Origin: Gautieria morchelliformis
Lineage: Eukaryota; Basidiomycota; Agaricomycetes; Gomphales; Gomphaceae
DNA length: 64,000 bases
Direction: 5' to 3'
NCBI GenBank assembly: GCA_015179125.1
Contig: WHVA01000278.1
Span: 1-64,000, forward strand
Shown: positions 42,208-53,072 of the stretch, in pieces
Layout of the letters: each line of letters starts with the position of its first letter
How positions within the stretch are numbered: the stretch's first letter is position 1
Program-made: the position numbers and the translations under genes
Notes under the pieces: generated by a model
Told to the model about the DNA's origin: nothing
Database searches by the model: none
The model's input: the letters and a program-made list of their open reading frames with translations, nothing else

Positions 42208-42664
42208 CAGTGCTATCTACGACCATGGGACACATTGGAGGATGGGTGTGGTGGAGGAAAGCAAAAAATTTCGTGTATTAGGCCCAGTGAGAATCGACCA
42301 GGGATACATCGGGATTTGTAGGTAAATATTGGAATGATCCAATTCACCGCTGCAGTCTGCTATGTCCCATAAAACGAGAGTCTGACCAATTGTAAATCAG
42401 AATACTACAGAACACTTCTGAATATATCGGTTGTATTTATGGATGCAGTGAAAATGAGAAATGCTACAATAGACAGGGCCCAATCAGTACCACTCGGTAA
42501 CCATTGGTCATTTTCGGTAGATTTCGACATACAACGGTATGCTACGGCATCTCTCAGAGAAATCCCCACTTGACCAGATAAATACCCCATCCACCCGATG
42601 GTTCCCTGCACAGCCTGACATCAACCAATAGTCCCCACCCTCACTCACCTATACACTCACTCTC

Positions 42665-43075
42665 GTTATGCCACTCCCTGCGGACGGGGCAGGATTGGGG
42701 GGTGCCCGCTGGGGCGGGGCTGCAGCATGAACGGGGGCGGCGGGATGGGTATGCTCTCTCCGTGCCGGCCTGTTAGGGGTGGGGCTATGCCGATGGGAGA
42801 GGGGAGGAGCTGGATGATATGGAGGAAGGGAAGGCACTCACAAAGCATGCCGCAGTCATGTGTGACGACACATGCAAGTTCAGCACAGGCAGGGGCTGCA
42901 GGCGGCAGACAAGTGTCGTGAAAGTCACGGTGGTTTTCGGGATGCGGGGTGAAGCAGAGAGGCGGGAGCAGGATGGGGGACCCTGAATGGTGGACCATCG
43001 GCGGCGACAGGCCTGCGTGTGGATGTGGATGGGCGTGGGCATACGCGTCCGGCAGCCGCCGGTCATACTGTTAGT
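42665..43075 (-). CDS. Pro/His-rich hypothetical exon(s) in the hAT-like element
   Basis: On the minus strand a frame reads DRRLPDAYAHAHPHPHAGLS and MVHHSGSPILLPPLCFTPHP, continuing to HDCGML. A GTGAGT donor near 42,842 and an acceptor near 42,815 would remove a short intron, after which LLPSPIGIAPPLTGRHGE and PPPPFMLQPRPSGHPPILPR reach a stop at about 42,666. It is low-complexity, Pro- and His-rich, with no recognisable domain. Together with the ORF at 41,092-42,207 it may be one split gene or fragments of two captured genes. Confidence 0.35.
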
Positions 43076-43389
43076 GTGGCTGCGAGTGCGGGGACAAGGG
43101 GCTGCACTGGAGAAAGGAAAGAAAAACATTAGAAGGGACATATATGCATGATGCATGACTTGACAAAGAGCGATGGACTTACTGAGGCTCCGGTAACACT
43201 GCTCACCCAAGGATATGACTCACCCAAGGATACGACATCAGTGTGTCAGGCCAGATCTTTCCTGATTGCAAGTGATATTTTGTGTTATCATGAAAACTGT
43301 ACATACCCTCGCCCAGCGGAGTAACACCGGGTACGAGAGATGAATGTAGCCACTGCGAGGCAAAGTGAGAGAATTGGACGGTTTCAAGC

Positions 43390-44665
43390 TGTCAAGATTG
43401 GTTTTCAGGCGTTAATATCGTGTATTAGTGAACACAGCAAATGCCCGAATATCTTGTGCGAATAAGTATGCCGTTCGGCGAATAGGTGAACCAATGAATG
43501 TTCACAAGGTAAGAGGGTTTGCCTACCCGGGGCTCACCCTATCTACAGTCGTAGCGAAATGGCTCGTGGCTCTTGACGATGTAACGTGCAAGATTTCACG
43601 GAAGGGCTGTCTAAGTCTCCACAATCCCCTTGCTGGCGAAGGTGCTCCTTCAGAGCCCTTCGCCAACAGCACAGAAAATGGTTCAAAGGCTAAGGTAACG
43701 AAGATGACGTATGAGAACTCACCAGTGATGCCTAAGTCCTTTGCTAGTCGAAGATGGGAATCTCCAAGGGAAGGCTTAAGATGATGACCACGGCGAGGTC
43801 AAAGCTGCACAAGATGAACGACGTATGATAATTGAACTGGGGAATATACATGCGAATGTAAACTACTTATATCGAATGCTCGTAAGGTATCAGTGAATAG
43901 GAAAGAGGCCGTCACAAGTCAGGGTTGGATAGGGGTGCGCAGTCATGATACAGCATAGATGAAATAAACATACAATAGAATGTGAAAGAGGGGGAACATG
44001 AAACGACGGAGAGTAAAGGTGGCGAAGGCACTTATGGACAAAACCATGTCTTGGAACCCGCATACATGCTACCCTGCACGGACTCTTGGTCTACTGGGTT
44101 GATTCTGCACCACCTATGGAAGGGGTGCCCTGCGAACACACTTTGACCATATGAACGCCCAATGGGGTTGGATTAAGAAGACGATGGGGTTAATGATGAA
44201 CCATCATGCCGGGTGGATGGTATCGATCGTATTTGATGGTGTGCCTGCTGGTGAATGATGCGAGCAGCGAATAGCCGTTCGGCGAAATGCAAGGAAGGGC
44301 GAACAGAGGTGACATAGGGGAGGAGAGGTCGAGGTGGAGGGCGAAGCCGAGCGAACACTGAGGAGGAGTAGCGAAAGGGAAAATGGGGATACCAAGGTGT
44401 AGGAAATACACTGGTCATGACAATCCAAGTATCAGAACACTATTGGGAGAGGGTCGAGCAGAGGAGGTGGTAGACCCAGTGATGACTTGTCAAGTCAGTC
44501 CAAAGCCGTCGGTCGTGCGTTTTAACGGCGTGGCGATGGTAACGGGCGCGAATCAACGAACATCAGTTGCCGAGCATGACAATGGCGATCAGAACAAACA
44601 CGGAAATGGGGTGAGAAATGGCAGGATAGAGCACCTGAGTTATGAGGAATAAACACATCATGACA
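43390..44665 (+). repeat. R1275-g, 1,276 bp, TSD CAAGC
   Basis: Complete copy with CAAGC at 43,385-43,389 and 44,666-44,670. It lies in the non-coding middle of the hAT-like element. Confidence 0.95.
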
Positions 44666-45250
44666 CAAGCGTGCTGTTTGGCATGAAAGAATCACGGAAC
44701 GAGTCAATGATGTGGGTTTGTCTCCTGTGGAGATGACAGCATGACATCGTGGTAGGAGGAATGGCTAGTCGTGGCTTGTCACACTTGTTATGTCACAACA
44801 TGTGATCTAACGCGCACAGTAGACAGCAGCTTGTGGAGATGGACTCGCTTTGCAGTAGTGAGTGAAAAGGAGATGACTTGAATTACCATCTTGTAGACTC
44901 CATGCATGCTGGTCAAGATACCCACGCTTACTTTTCAATTTGACGGTTGCTTTCTGATGCACGGGGAGCTAGGGCTGAAAATTTCTGAGCCGCTCAATGT
45001 TAAATTTGTCAAATTCAGAGCAGCTGCACAAAAGAAAATTTACATGTCGGCATAGAGGACGGAGTCAGATTTAGTTATGGCATCATCGGTTCGTCCCGAA
45101 ATACCCCACTCCCTCCCTAAAATACTTTAGTTACCCACCAGATCCCAAAGGATCCCTGGTCAATTCTCACTGGGTATTAGGATTTGGGTACCCGGTAGAT
45201 ACATTTTTGGTAGATAGAGTACATATGTATCTAGTTTTGGATGGCGATCG
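44666..45250. other. hAT-like element interior, no gene seen
   Basis: About 580 bp without an ORF of note between R1275-g and the chromovirus 5' LTR. Confidence 0.5.
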
Positions 45251-45629
45251 TGTCAGGGTTCACGTGTTTCCTTTCACAAGTTTCTATTTCCTTCCATGAG
45301 TTTCCGTCACCTTCTGTCACATGTCACTTTCTGTCACATGTCACTTTCCATCACATGTCACTTTCCGTCACTTTCCGTAACCTTCTACAAGTTTCCGTCT
45401 CCCCTATTATGTAAGCCTTGCCAGCGCTATAAGACTGTAGCCCGTGTGGTGGCGTTTCCTCAGCTTGATCTCTGAGGATACCCACTATACAGGCAAGTCC
45501 CCATGTATCTATTGTTGGTAGAGTTATAAACTGAGGATACCCACTATACAGTTGGTCATTGTCCTAGTATTGGCTCTTATCTCCTTGAGTATCTTTGGTT
45601 GTGGCTTCGTCATTAGTGTTGCCCTCACA
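45251..45629 (+). repeat. Gyp-1 5' LTR
   Basis: Contains three units of the 17-bp repeat TCACATGTCACTTTCCG (variants) near 45,316-45,366. A 21-bp direct repeat, CTGAGGATACCCACTATACA plus G, occurs twice (about 45,472 and 45,532). Confidence 0.92.
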
Positions 45630-45689
45630 GAAGATCAAGCTCATAGGACGACCCCACACACTTTTCTTAACCAGCCTTCATCTCAGCCT

Positions 45690-46796
45690 ATGGCAGACCA
45701 ACTCCCAGACGCATACTGGGACGCCCTGGGTGACCATGGGCCATTTCTTCGAGGCCTCCTTTCCAGCCAAGCACAGCAGTTGCAGCAACTTCAACTGCAG
45801 AATCAGGAACTGCACAATCAGATTGCTAACGTTCACGACCACTTAGCCAATGCTGCCACCAACGCTGCTGTTGCTGCTGCTCAAGCCCTTGCGCCCTCAG
45901 TACCTCACAGTGTCCCTCCATCTACTCGCTCTATCAAAGCAGCGGAACCGGAGAAGTTCAATGGAGACCATGCAGAGACTGAAGGGTTTATCAGGTCTAT
46001 CAAGTTGTCCATCGCTGTCCAGCCAGCATCCTTCCCAGATGAACGCACAAAGATCCTATACGCTCTTTCCTTCATGACGGGAGGCTCTGCGGAGATATGG
46101 GCACACAACGAGACACAGACTGTCATTGATGGCACCTCCTCTATATCCACTCTGGAGGGGTTTATTAAATGTGTGGAGGAGGCCTTTGGTGACCCAGATC
46201 GTGCCAGAACGGCTCGCACTAAGCTGCATGACCTTAGGATGGCGTCAGGAATGTCGGCAGATGAATACACGGCTCAATTTGAGATCCTGGCAGGCAGGAC
46301 AGGCTTTAATGATGAGGCACTCGAGGATGCCTATGCTCGTGGCCTTCCAGCAGGTATCCTTGACAAGATCCACGCCCAGCCCTTTCTTCCATCCAACCTC
46401 AAAGCCTGGAAGGAAGCAGCCTGTCAGATTGACCGCAATCATCGCCGTCTGTTAGAGGTCAGGAAGGCACAGACACCTCATGTCCCTAATCGCCCTCCTC
46501 CTGCCCGACCACTCCACACTCCTGCTATGGCTCCTGTTGCCACAGCATCACCCAGTAACGCGACACCTATGGACATTGACTCATCCCGCCGCCGCACCGA
46601 AACACGAACCTGCTACAACTGTAAGAGACCTGGTCACATTTCACCAGACTGTCCTGAACCTCGCAAGCCACGAATCCGTGCAAACCTCACAGAGGCAGAC
46701 ATTGCAGCAATTGTCTCTAAATCTGTAGCAGCGGCGATAGAGGAACGCAAACAGAAGGTGGAAGCCCCTGTCCAAGAGGAAGGAAAGGGTTTTTAG
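45690..46796 (+). CDS. Gyp-1 Gag
   Basis: The start MADQLPDAYWDALG at 45,690 is preferred over the longer frame beginning inside the LTR. A Gln-rich coiled-coil stretch (QAQQLQQLQLQNQELHNQIA) follows. The retrotransposon capsid region is about residues 95-250 (EPEKFNGDHAETEGFI, RTKILYALSFMTGGSAEIWA, MSADEYTAQFEILAGR, YARGLPAGILDKI). A CCHC zinc knuckle, CYNCKRPGHISPDC, lies near 46,610. It would form the virus-like particle and package RNA. The frame is uninterrupted for 369 codons. It ends TTTTTAG immediately after a G GGT TTT heptamer, from which Pol can be reached by a -1 shift. Confidence 0.9.
   Translation: MADQLPDAYWDALGDHGPFLRGLLSSQAQQLQQLQLQNQELHNQIANVHDHLANAATNAAVAAAQALAPSVPHSVPPSTRSIKAAEPEKFNGDHAETEGFIRSIKLSIAVQPASFPDERTKILYALSFMTGGSAEIWAHNETQTVIDGTSSISTLEGFIKCVEEAFGDPDRARTARTKLHDLRMASGMSADEYTAQFEILAGRTGFNDEALEDAYARGLPAGILDKIHAQPFLPSNLKAWKEAACQIDRNHRRLLEVRKAQTPHVPNRPPPARPLHTPAMAPVATASPSNATPMDIDSSRRRTETRTCYNCKRPGHISPDCPEPRKPRIRANLTEADIAAIVSKSVAAAIEERKQKVEAPVQEEGKGF
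46787..46793 (+). promoter_or_regulatory. Candidate -1 ribosomal frameshift heptamer
   Basis: G GGT TTT in the gag frame, directly followed by the gag stop TAG (46,794-46,796). A -1 slip places ribosomes in the pol frame (codon 46,793-46,795 TTA), which is open from there. A small stem, AGCGG...CCGCT, begins 8 nt downstream of the stop. No ATG opens pol before 46,817. Confidence 0.65.
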
Positions 46797-49700
46797 GCCA
46801 GTCAGCGGTGAAAGACATGCCCCGCTCGACGAATTGGTTTTCAGTTCTCGAAACATGTACAATAGGGATCACAGGCAATATGATGCATCCTTCTCCTATC
46901 CCTGATCGAACTGAAACCAAACCAGCCATGCCAAAAACCCAACCCATCGCTCCAGTTGCTAATGCAAACCTTCCAGTCCCTCTATATGTCCGTACTGCTG
47001 ACCTCCGCCGATGCACCAAAGTACCTCTCAAGGTCCACTCCGTTGACACAGGGCATCCACTTGCAATTGACTCCCTCCTTGACAGTGGTGCTACAGGGAT
47101 GTTCATCGATGTGGAGTTTGTAAGGGAACACAGACTTCGGACCCGTCCCCTACCCCGTGCCATCCCCGTCTACAATATTGATGGTACCCCAAATGAGGCT
47201 GGCTCAATCAAGGAAGAAGTTGACCTCATTTTCACCTTTGGGGATCATACGGAACGTGCCACATTCTCCGTCACGAGCCTTGGACGACTTGCCATCATTC
47301 TTGGTCACACATGGCTTGTTGAACACAACCCAGAAGTTGACTGGCGTACAGGAGATGTGAAGATGACACGCTGTCCCAAGTCATGTGGGGGCAGACCTGT
47401 TGTCAGAGGGCCCACAGTCGAAACTGTTCCAGAAGAGAGTGTAAATCAAGAGGAGGTTCCCATACAGCACACCCGCTCCCTACTTGAGGAAGGAGACAGG
47501 ACATTTGTCATCTTTGTGAATGAGAGTCCTGAAATGATTGGCGCAGGCCGGACTGTCTCCCAACAGCTTGCTGAACGGGCCAGCAAGTCTGCACCAGTCA
47601 GATCCTTCGAGGACCTTGTCCCTAAACCATACCAGGAGTTCAAGGATGTGTTTTCTAAGGAGTCATTTGACCAACTGCCTCCTCGAAAGCCCTGGGACCA
47701 TGCAATTGAGCTCACTCCAGGTGCACAACCCTTCAGCACAAAGGTTTACCCAATGTCACCGGTTGAGCAAAGGGAACTGGATACCTTCCTTGAGGAGAAC
47801 CTGAAGAGCCATTGTATCCGTCCCTCCAAGTCACCTATGGCATCTCCAGTCTTCTTTGTGAAGAAAAAGGACGGCAGTCTTAGATTTGTGCAAGACTACC
47901 GAAAGCTCAATGATATAACAATCAAGAATGCCTATCCTTTTCCCCTTGTTCCAGACATCATGAATAAGATTGCTGCTGGAAGGGCTAAATACTTCACAAA
48001 GCTTGACATTCGCTGGGGATATAATAATGTACGCATAAAAGAGGGAGATGAGTGGAAGGCAGCCTTTCGGACAAATAGTTTGGCCTGTATGAACCTCTAG
48101 TCATGTTCTTTGGACTCACGAACAGCCCAGCAACCTTCCAGACGATGATGAATGACATCTTCAAGAGTCTCATTGATGAAGGGGTTGTGGTGGTGTTCAT
48201 GGACGACATTCTCATCTTCACAGAGTCACTTGAAGAACATCGTAGGATTGTACGACGTGTCCTTGAAATCCTCCGGGCCAACAACCTGTACCTCAAACCT
48301 GAAAAATGCCTATTTGAGCAACTAGAGGTGGAGTATCTCGGCCTCATCCTCTCTCAAGGACAGGTTGCCATGGACCCAGTCAAGGTTGCAGGGGTGCGGG
48401 ACTGGCCAATACCACGTAACGTCACTGAAGTCAAATCATTCCTTGGTTTCATCAACTTCTACCGTAGATTTGTGGAAGACTTCTCACACATTGCAAAGCC
48501 CCTCAACCAGTTGACAAAACAGGATGCCCAATGGTCTTGGGATCCAAATGGCCCAGAGCAAGCGTCCTTTGACAAGCTCAAACTCCTCATCACCTCAACG
48601 CCGATCCTTGTCCTCCCTGATCAAGACAAACATTTCCATCTTGAAACAGATGCCTCAGCCTATGCCACAGGAGCAGTACTGTCCCAGCTATGTGACGATG
48701 GCAAATGGCGGCCTGTGGGGTTTGTCTCCAAAAGCCTCAATGATGCTGAACGCAACTATGCCATCCATGACAAGGAGCTTCTTTCTGTGATTCGGGGATT
48801 AGAGGAATGGCGCCACATCTTAGAGGGAACAAAGCACAAGATTGAGATTCTCAATGACCATCAGAATCTCACCTACTTCCGCACTGCACAAAACCTGAAC
48901 CGTCGTCAAGCACGCTGGTCACTCTACCTCTCTCACTTTGATTTTGAGCTGATCCATCGTCCTGGTCGTCATTCAGCCAAGCCTGATGCACTCTCACCCC
49001 GCGTGGATCATAAGCGGGGGGAGGAAGACAACCAAAATCAAGTCTTACTTACCCCTGACTTGTTCCACATCAAGGCGAATCCCCCAGAGGCTGGTGCGCA
49101 GTTAGTCCCAGGTGAAGGTGATGCTTTCCTCAATCGAGTAAGGAACTGTGTAGACCGGGATGAAAAGGTTGTCAAGGCTCTCAAAGAACTGGGCTCCTCT
49201 GGAAATTTACGAGGAGAAGAGTGGTCTGAACAGGATGGGCTTGTCCTCTATCACAACAAAGTGTACGTGCCGCTTGATGCAAAACTACGACATGACATAG
49301 TGAAAGCGCACCATGACATGCCTCTCACCGGTCACCCTGGTCGTTGGAGAACCACTGAACTAGTTGCTCGGAGTTACTGGTGGCCTGGGATGGGACGTTA
49401 CATTGCAAAATATGTGAAGGCCTGTGACCTGTGCAACCAGACAAAAACCTTCCCTGCTTCTCCCATTGGCAAGCTTCTACCAAACCGTATCCCAGACCGT
49501 AGATGGCAGGCTATGTCTGTTGACTTGATTGTAGAACTGCCTACCAGTCATGGCTATGATGCTCTCCTTGTTGTTGTCGATCGCCTCTCAAAGCGTGCAC
49601 ATGTCATTCCCACCACTTCAGATGTACCTTCAGTGGGAGTTGCCCGACTCTTCCGTGATCATGTTTGGAAACTTCATGGGCTCCCTGAAGAAATCATCAG

Positions 49701-50709
49701 TGATCGAGGCACACAGTTCATCTCCCAGTTCATGCGTGAACTGAACAAACTTCTTGGTGTCAACGTCACTGCCTCTACTGCTTATCACCCCCAAACTGAT
49801 GGACAGACTGAAAGGGTTAATCAGGAGATTGAGCAATACCTTCGACTATTCATCAACCAGCGTCAGGATGATTGGTTCAAATGGATATCCTTGGCCGAGT
49901 TTGCCTATAACAACCGAATCCATGCCTCAACCCAGACTACACCCTTCATGTTGGACAGTGGCCAACATCCAAGGCTGGGACTGGAACCAGTCCGGGAAAC
50001 TCGACTCGAGGCCCTGGATGAGTTCACAACGCGGATGGAAGCGGCCACAAGAGAAGCTCGTTCAGCCCTGTCCAAGGCAGCAGAGGACATGGCACGCTTC
50101 TATGACGTGCACCATAAAGCAGCCCCAGTTTATAAGCTTGGTGACAAGGTCTGGCTCAATGCACAAAACATCACAACCACTCGCCCAATGAAGAAGCTAG
50201 ACCACAAGTGGCTAGGTCCCTACACGGTTAATAAGGTGGTCTCACGAAATGCCTATGGTCTAAATCTTCCTGCATCCTTTGGTCGCACACATCCAGTGTT
50301 CTCTGTCGTCCTGCTTCGGCCATATGAAGATGACCCAATTCTTGAACGTCATGCCCCTCCACCCCCCCCCCCTGTCATACGGGATGGAGCCGAAGAATAT
50401 GAAGTTGAAAGGATTCTAGACAGCAGGATGTTCCGTGGAAGGTTGGAGTATCTCGTGCGCTGGAAGGGCTATGGAGCTGCCGACGATCTCTGGCTACCAG
50501 CAAAAGATGTCTCTGGGGCAAAGCGACTCATTAAGGAATTTCACCGGCAGAACCCAGAGGCACCTCAGCGTATCTCAGCAGCCACATACATGTCCCTCCC
50601 TTTCCAGAGATTTCAGAACTTCACAGAACCTTCCAGGCAAACTCTCTTCGACTGGACAGCAGGCAGGGCTTCTACTCATAATGTCAAGGGTCCAGGACCC
50701 CAAAGATAA
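46793..50709 (+). pseudogene. Gyp-1 Pol (PR-RT-RH-IN-chromodomain), one frameshift in RT
   Basis: The first segment (to 48,100) has the protease SLLDSGATGMFIDVEF and the RT fingers ending in KLDIRWGYNNVRIKEGDEW. A 1-nt shift near 48,075-48,083, right after AAFRTN, changes frame. The second segment (from about 48,084) has MFFGLTNSPATFQTMM and VVVFMDDILIF, the catalytic DD. RNase H shows HLETDAS and IHDKELLSVI. The integrase zinc finger is HHDMPLTGH with CDLCNQTK, and the D,D,E residues are in MSVDLIVELP, IISDRGTQFIS and GQTERVNQEIEQYL. The chromodomain near the C-terminus (YEVERILDSRMF then YLVRWKGYGA and DDLWLPAKDV) marks a chromovirus. Everything except the one shift looks functional. Confidence 0.9.
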
Positions 50710-50815
50710 GCGATATCGGCCTCCGCCTAACCAATTCATTCCGATAAGCTATATATCCCCTCTCCACCTGTGACCGCTCGCTTCCACTGCATCGACCCCA
50801 CCACATCCATCAACC

Positions 50816-51377
50816 ATGTCCTCGCCCGCCATTGAGCTTGTTGCCCTCCCCAGTTTCACCCAAAACCTCTCTGACCTGCCAAACATGTCACGTGTCGATC
50901 CCACCCTCCTGCACTTCTCCGGCTTCTCGTCATCCAGAGCAGCCAGTGAAGCCAAGCTACAAAGGATGCTTGACTGCCGTGATCTCGACGTCGCATGGTC
51001 TTCAAAGTGGTCCGTCAGCTCTGAGGACCTCACACCAGCGAAGAGTCAGGCGCCCACTTGCCCTACACTCGCATTCCTCAGACCCCGACACAGACGAGAG
51101 AACACGTACTACATCGGCGACCCTGTCTTCCTCAACGATGGAACCCCCCCGTGTGGAACCCCCTACACTTTCGAAGGCTGGGTGGGGCGACGTTTCTGTA
51201 ACATGGCAGGAGAGGGAATACGTTGAGCAAGGTTCCGAGGGCCGCACTTGCCCATGGACCCCAATCCCCCTGAGCTCATCATTGACCTGCATTACCAGGA
51301 AGGGAAGGGTCAGGAGAGATGGTGGTCCCGCCTGTGGCATACTTGGAAATGATATCTCGGTGGATGTTGGGGGCTAG
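50816..51377 (+). pseudogene. Gyp-1 extra ORF between pol and the 3' LTR
   Basis: ATG at 50,816 opens MSSPAIELVALPSFTQNL, continues with VDPTLLHFSGFSSSRAASEA and YYIGDPVFLNDG, then runs into a stop at 51,226. From GGG near 51,180 another frame continues GWGDVSVTWQEREYVEQGSE and reaches NDISVDVGG at 51,377, just before the purine tract. A single frameshift would join them into a protein of about 185 residues. I do not recognise it. It is not part of the standard Ty3 gene set and may be an accessory gene or captured sequence. Confidence 0.45.
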
Positions 51378-51423
51378 GTGGCAGCTGTGCTTGTCGGGAC
51401 GACAAGCATTGAGAGAGGGGTGA

Positions 51424-51819
51424 TGTCAGGGTTCACGCGTTTCCTTTCACAAGTTTCTATTTCCTTCCATGAGTTTCCGTCACCTTCTGTCACATGTCAC
51501 ATTCCGTCACATGTCACTTTCCATCACATGTCACTTCCCGTCACATGTCACTTTCCGTCACTTTCCGTAACCTTCTACAAGTTTCCGTCTCCCCTATTAT
51601 GTAAGCCTTGCCAGCGCTATAAGACTGTAGCCCGTGTGGTGGCGTTTCCTCAGCTTGATCTCTGAGGATACCCACTATACAGGCAAGTCCCCATGTATCT
51701 ATTGTTGGTAGAGTTATAAACTGAGGATACCCACTATACAGTTGGTCATTGTCCTAGTATTGGCTCTTATCTCCTTGAGTATCTTTGGTTGTGGCTTCGT
51801 CATTAGTGTTGCCCTCACA
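51424..51819 (+). repeat. Gyp-1 3' LTR
   Basis: Same as the 5' LTR except for a few bases and a fourth copy of the 17-bp TCACATGTCACTTTCCG-type unit, which accounts for the whole 17-bp length difference. Confidence 0.92.
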
Positions 51820-51967
51820 GATCCTCGATGGTGGCAATGATTGAGGTTCCCACCCAAAAGCCTCGGGCTTCCCAGATCTCAAGCCCGGCCCTTCCAGTGG
51901 GCTTTTGGAGGCTTGGGCTGGGCTCAGCCCGGGCTTAAGCCCGACCTGGGAGACCACTAAATAGAGG

Positions 51968-52881
51968 AAAATTTGTCGCCTCAGGTCTTGATCGGGTTGA
52001 TATCCGAGCTTGCATGGTGAACGGAGGATAGAGTGCAGATCTGTAAATATCACAGTGAACCAGAAGCACCAAGAACATAAGAAATGACTTACATTCAGGG
52101 TACAGTGTCTCAGTTGCAGTGAGTGCACCTTCTACTGTCTCCGCGCTTAGATGCTCCCAGACTCGCGCATAACAAGCCTTCAGCTGGGACAATTGCACTG
52201 AGCGTCTGATGTACATACTAAGCGTTGCGTATGGGTGGAGTCGGGAATTGATGCGCGATGCCAACTTCCCACAGAAGTGTTCCATTGGGAATGCCCAAAG
52301 CATCCATGCAGGGCCGCAATGCCATATGTAATCCGTAATGTGAAGCATCGCGTGAATGCTGAACGTACAAGCCGGCAAATTGGTTTCTTGATATTTGTAG
52401 TACCAGCTGCCAATGTGTCAGATGGGTCAGAAGGTTGCAATTAACAAGCCACTTACCATTCATATTGTTGAACCCAAATCACGATCATTTTTTGCAACTT
52501 GTCAATTTCTTCCTCAGTTATCATGAACAGTAAGCACTTTTTGATAATTTTCACCAAGTCACAGAAATGACGATAATATTTGGTGTGTGGGAAACGATCG
52601 CGCAGGAGAACCGGTCCTATGTATTGAAACCAAAACAAGGTGTATTCTGCTTTGTACTTCGAATTGGTAATATCTGGGAGTGCACCAACGAATTCAGAAG
52701 GTATGGTCTTGTACGCTTCTGCCGTCTCACGCCCTATGACTTCCCAAATGTGAGGGGGGATGCGATACCCTGCATCTGCCGGCTCAACATGTTTTAACTT
52801 ACCCGATCCTGCCCAATGTTGAAGTAGACGGGTGCACATGTTCTTGAAGAATAGGAGCATGATATCATGGGGGAAGGAGTC
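51968..52881 (-). pseudogene. Plavaka transposase, central part
   Basis: The minus-strand frame begins at the R1275-h border with TDSFPHDIMLLFFKNMCTRL and HWAGSGKLKH, then PPHIWEVIGRETAEAYKTIP, FWFQYIGPVLLRDRF and ITEEEIDKLQKMIVIWVQQY. After an intron near 52,450-52,390 come PACTFSIHAMLHITDYIWHC, GPAWMLWAFPMEHFCGKL and SVQLSQLKACY. After another intron (GTAAGT to TTTACAG, about 52,092-52,040) comes LGYQPDQDLRRQIFLY, which ends at the hAT border. TIHALLHIAD-like, WAFPMER-like and AQLTQIK-like blocks identify a Plavaka-type transposase. The N-terminal half is missing. Confidence 0.75.
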
Positions 52882-53072
52882 TGTCAAGATTGGTTTTCAG
52901 GCGTTAATATCGTGTATTAGTGAACACAGCGAATGCCCGAATAACTTGTGCAAATAAGTATGCCGTTCGGCGAATAAGTGAACTGATGAATGTTCACGAA
53001 ACAAGAGGGTTGCCCGAACGGGGCTCGCCCTACCTACAGTAGTAGCGAAATAGCTCGCAGCACTTGACGATG
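52882..53072 (+). repeat. R1275-h, truncated 191-bp copy
   Basis: The first 191 bp of R1275 (TGTCAAGATTGGTTTTCAGG to GCACTTGACGATG) end abruptly against unrelated sequence (CCTAAGCCCAAAGG). The copy marks the breakpoint where the Plavaka transposase N-terminal half is lost. Confidence 0.88.

Larger units (their letters stand above)
45251..51819 (+). mobile_element. Gyp-1, Ty3-type chromovirus, complete, TSD GATC(G/C)
   Basis: The LTRs are 45,251-45,629 (379 bp) and 51,424-51,819 (396 bp), both TGTCAGGGTTCACG to GTTGCCCTCACA. The flanks are GATCG and GATCC. The LTRs differ by a few substitutions and by exactly one 17-bp repeat unit. A GAGAGAGGGGTGA purine tract precedes the 3' LTR. Gag, pol with a C-terminal chromodomain, and a further downstream ORF are present. 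No canonical TGG primer-binding site follows the 5' LTR. Confidence 0.92.
40556..51959. mobile_element. hAT-like, gene-carrying element (Pack-type), TSD AATAGAGG
   Basis: The left end TAGTGTTCTCCGGGCTCGGG and the right end (complement TAGTGGTCTCCCAGGTCGGG) form imperfect terminal inverted repeats starting TAGTG, as in hAT elements. AATAGAGG flanks it at 40,548-40,555 and 51,960-51,967. Both ends are packed with GGGCT/AGCCC words (40,556-40,690 and about 51,855-51,950). After removing the chromovirus (45,251-51,819) and R1275-g (43,390-44,665), about 3.56 kb remain. No hAT transposase is visible in it. It holds proline-rich ORFs of unknown origin. It interrupts the Plavaka transposase in frame. 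Confidence 0.8.

Noticed and set aside
45316-45380. CRISPR-like short direct repeats in the Gyp-1 LTR (also at 4712-4942)
   Set aside because: No spacers of uniform length and no cas genes. These are LTR-internal or ordinary tandem repeats in a eukaryotic genome.
40556-51959. Two separate GC-rich MITEs at 40,556-40,690 and 51,840-51,959
   Set aside because: The matching 8-bp duplications, the related inverted ends and the continuous transposase frame outside favour one large element.
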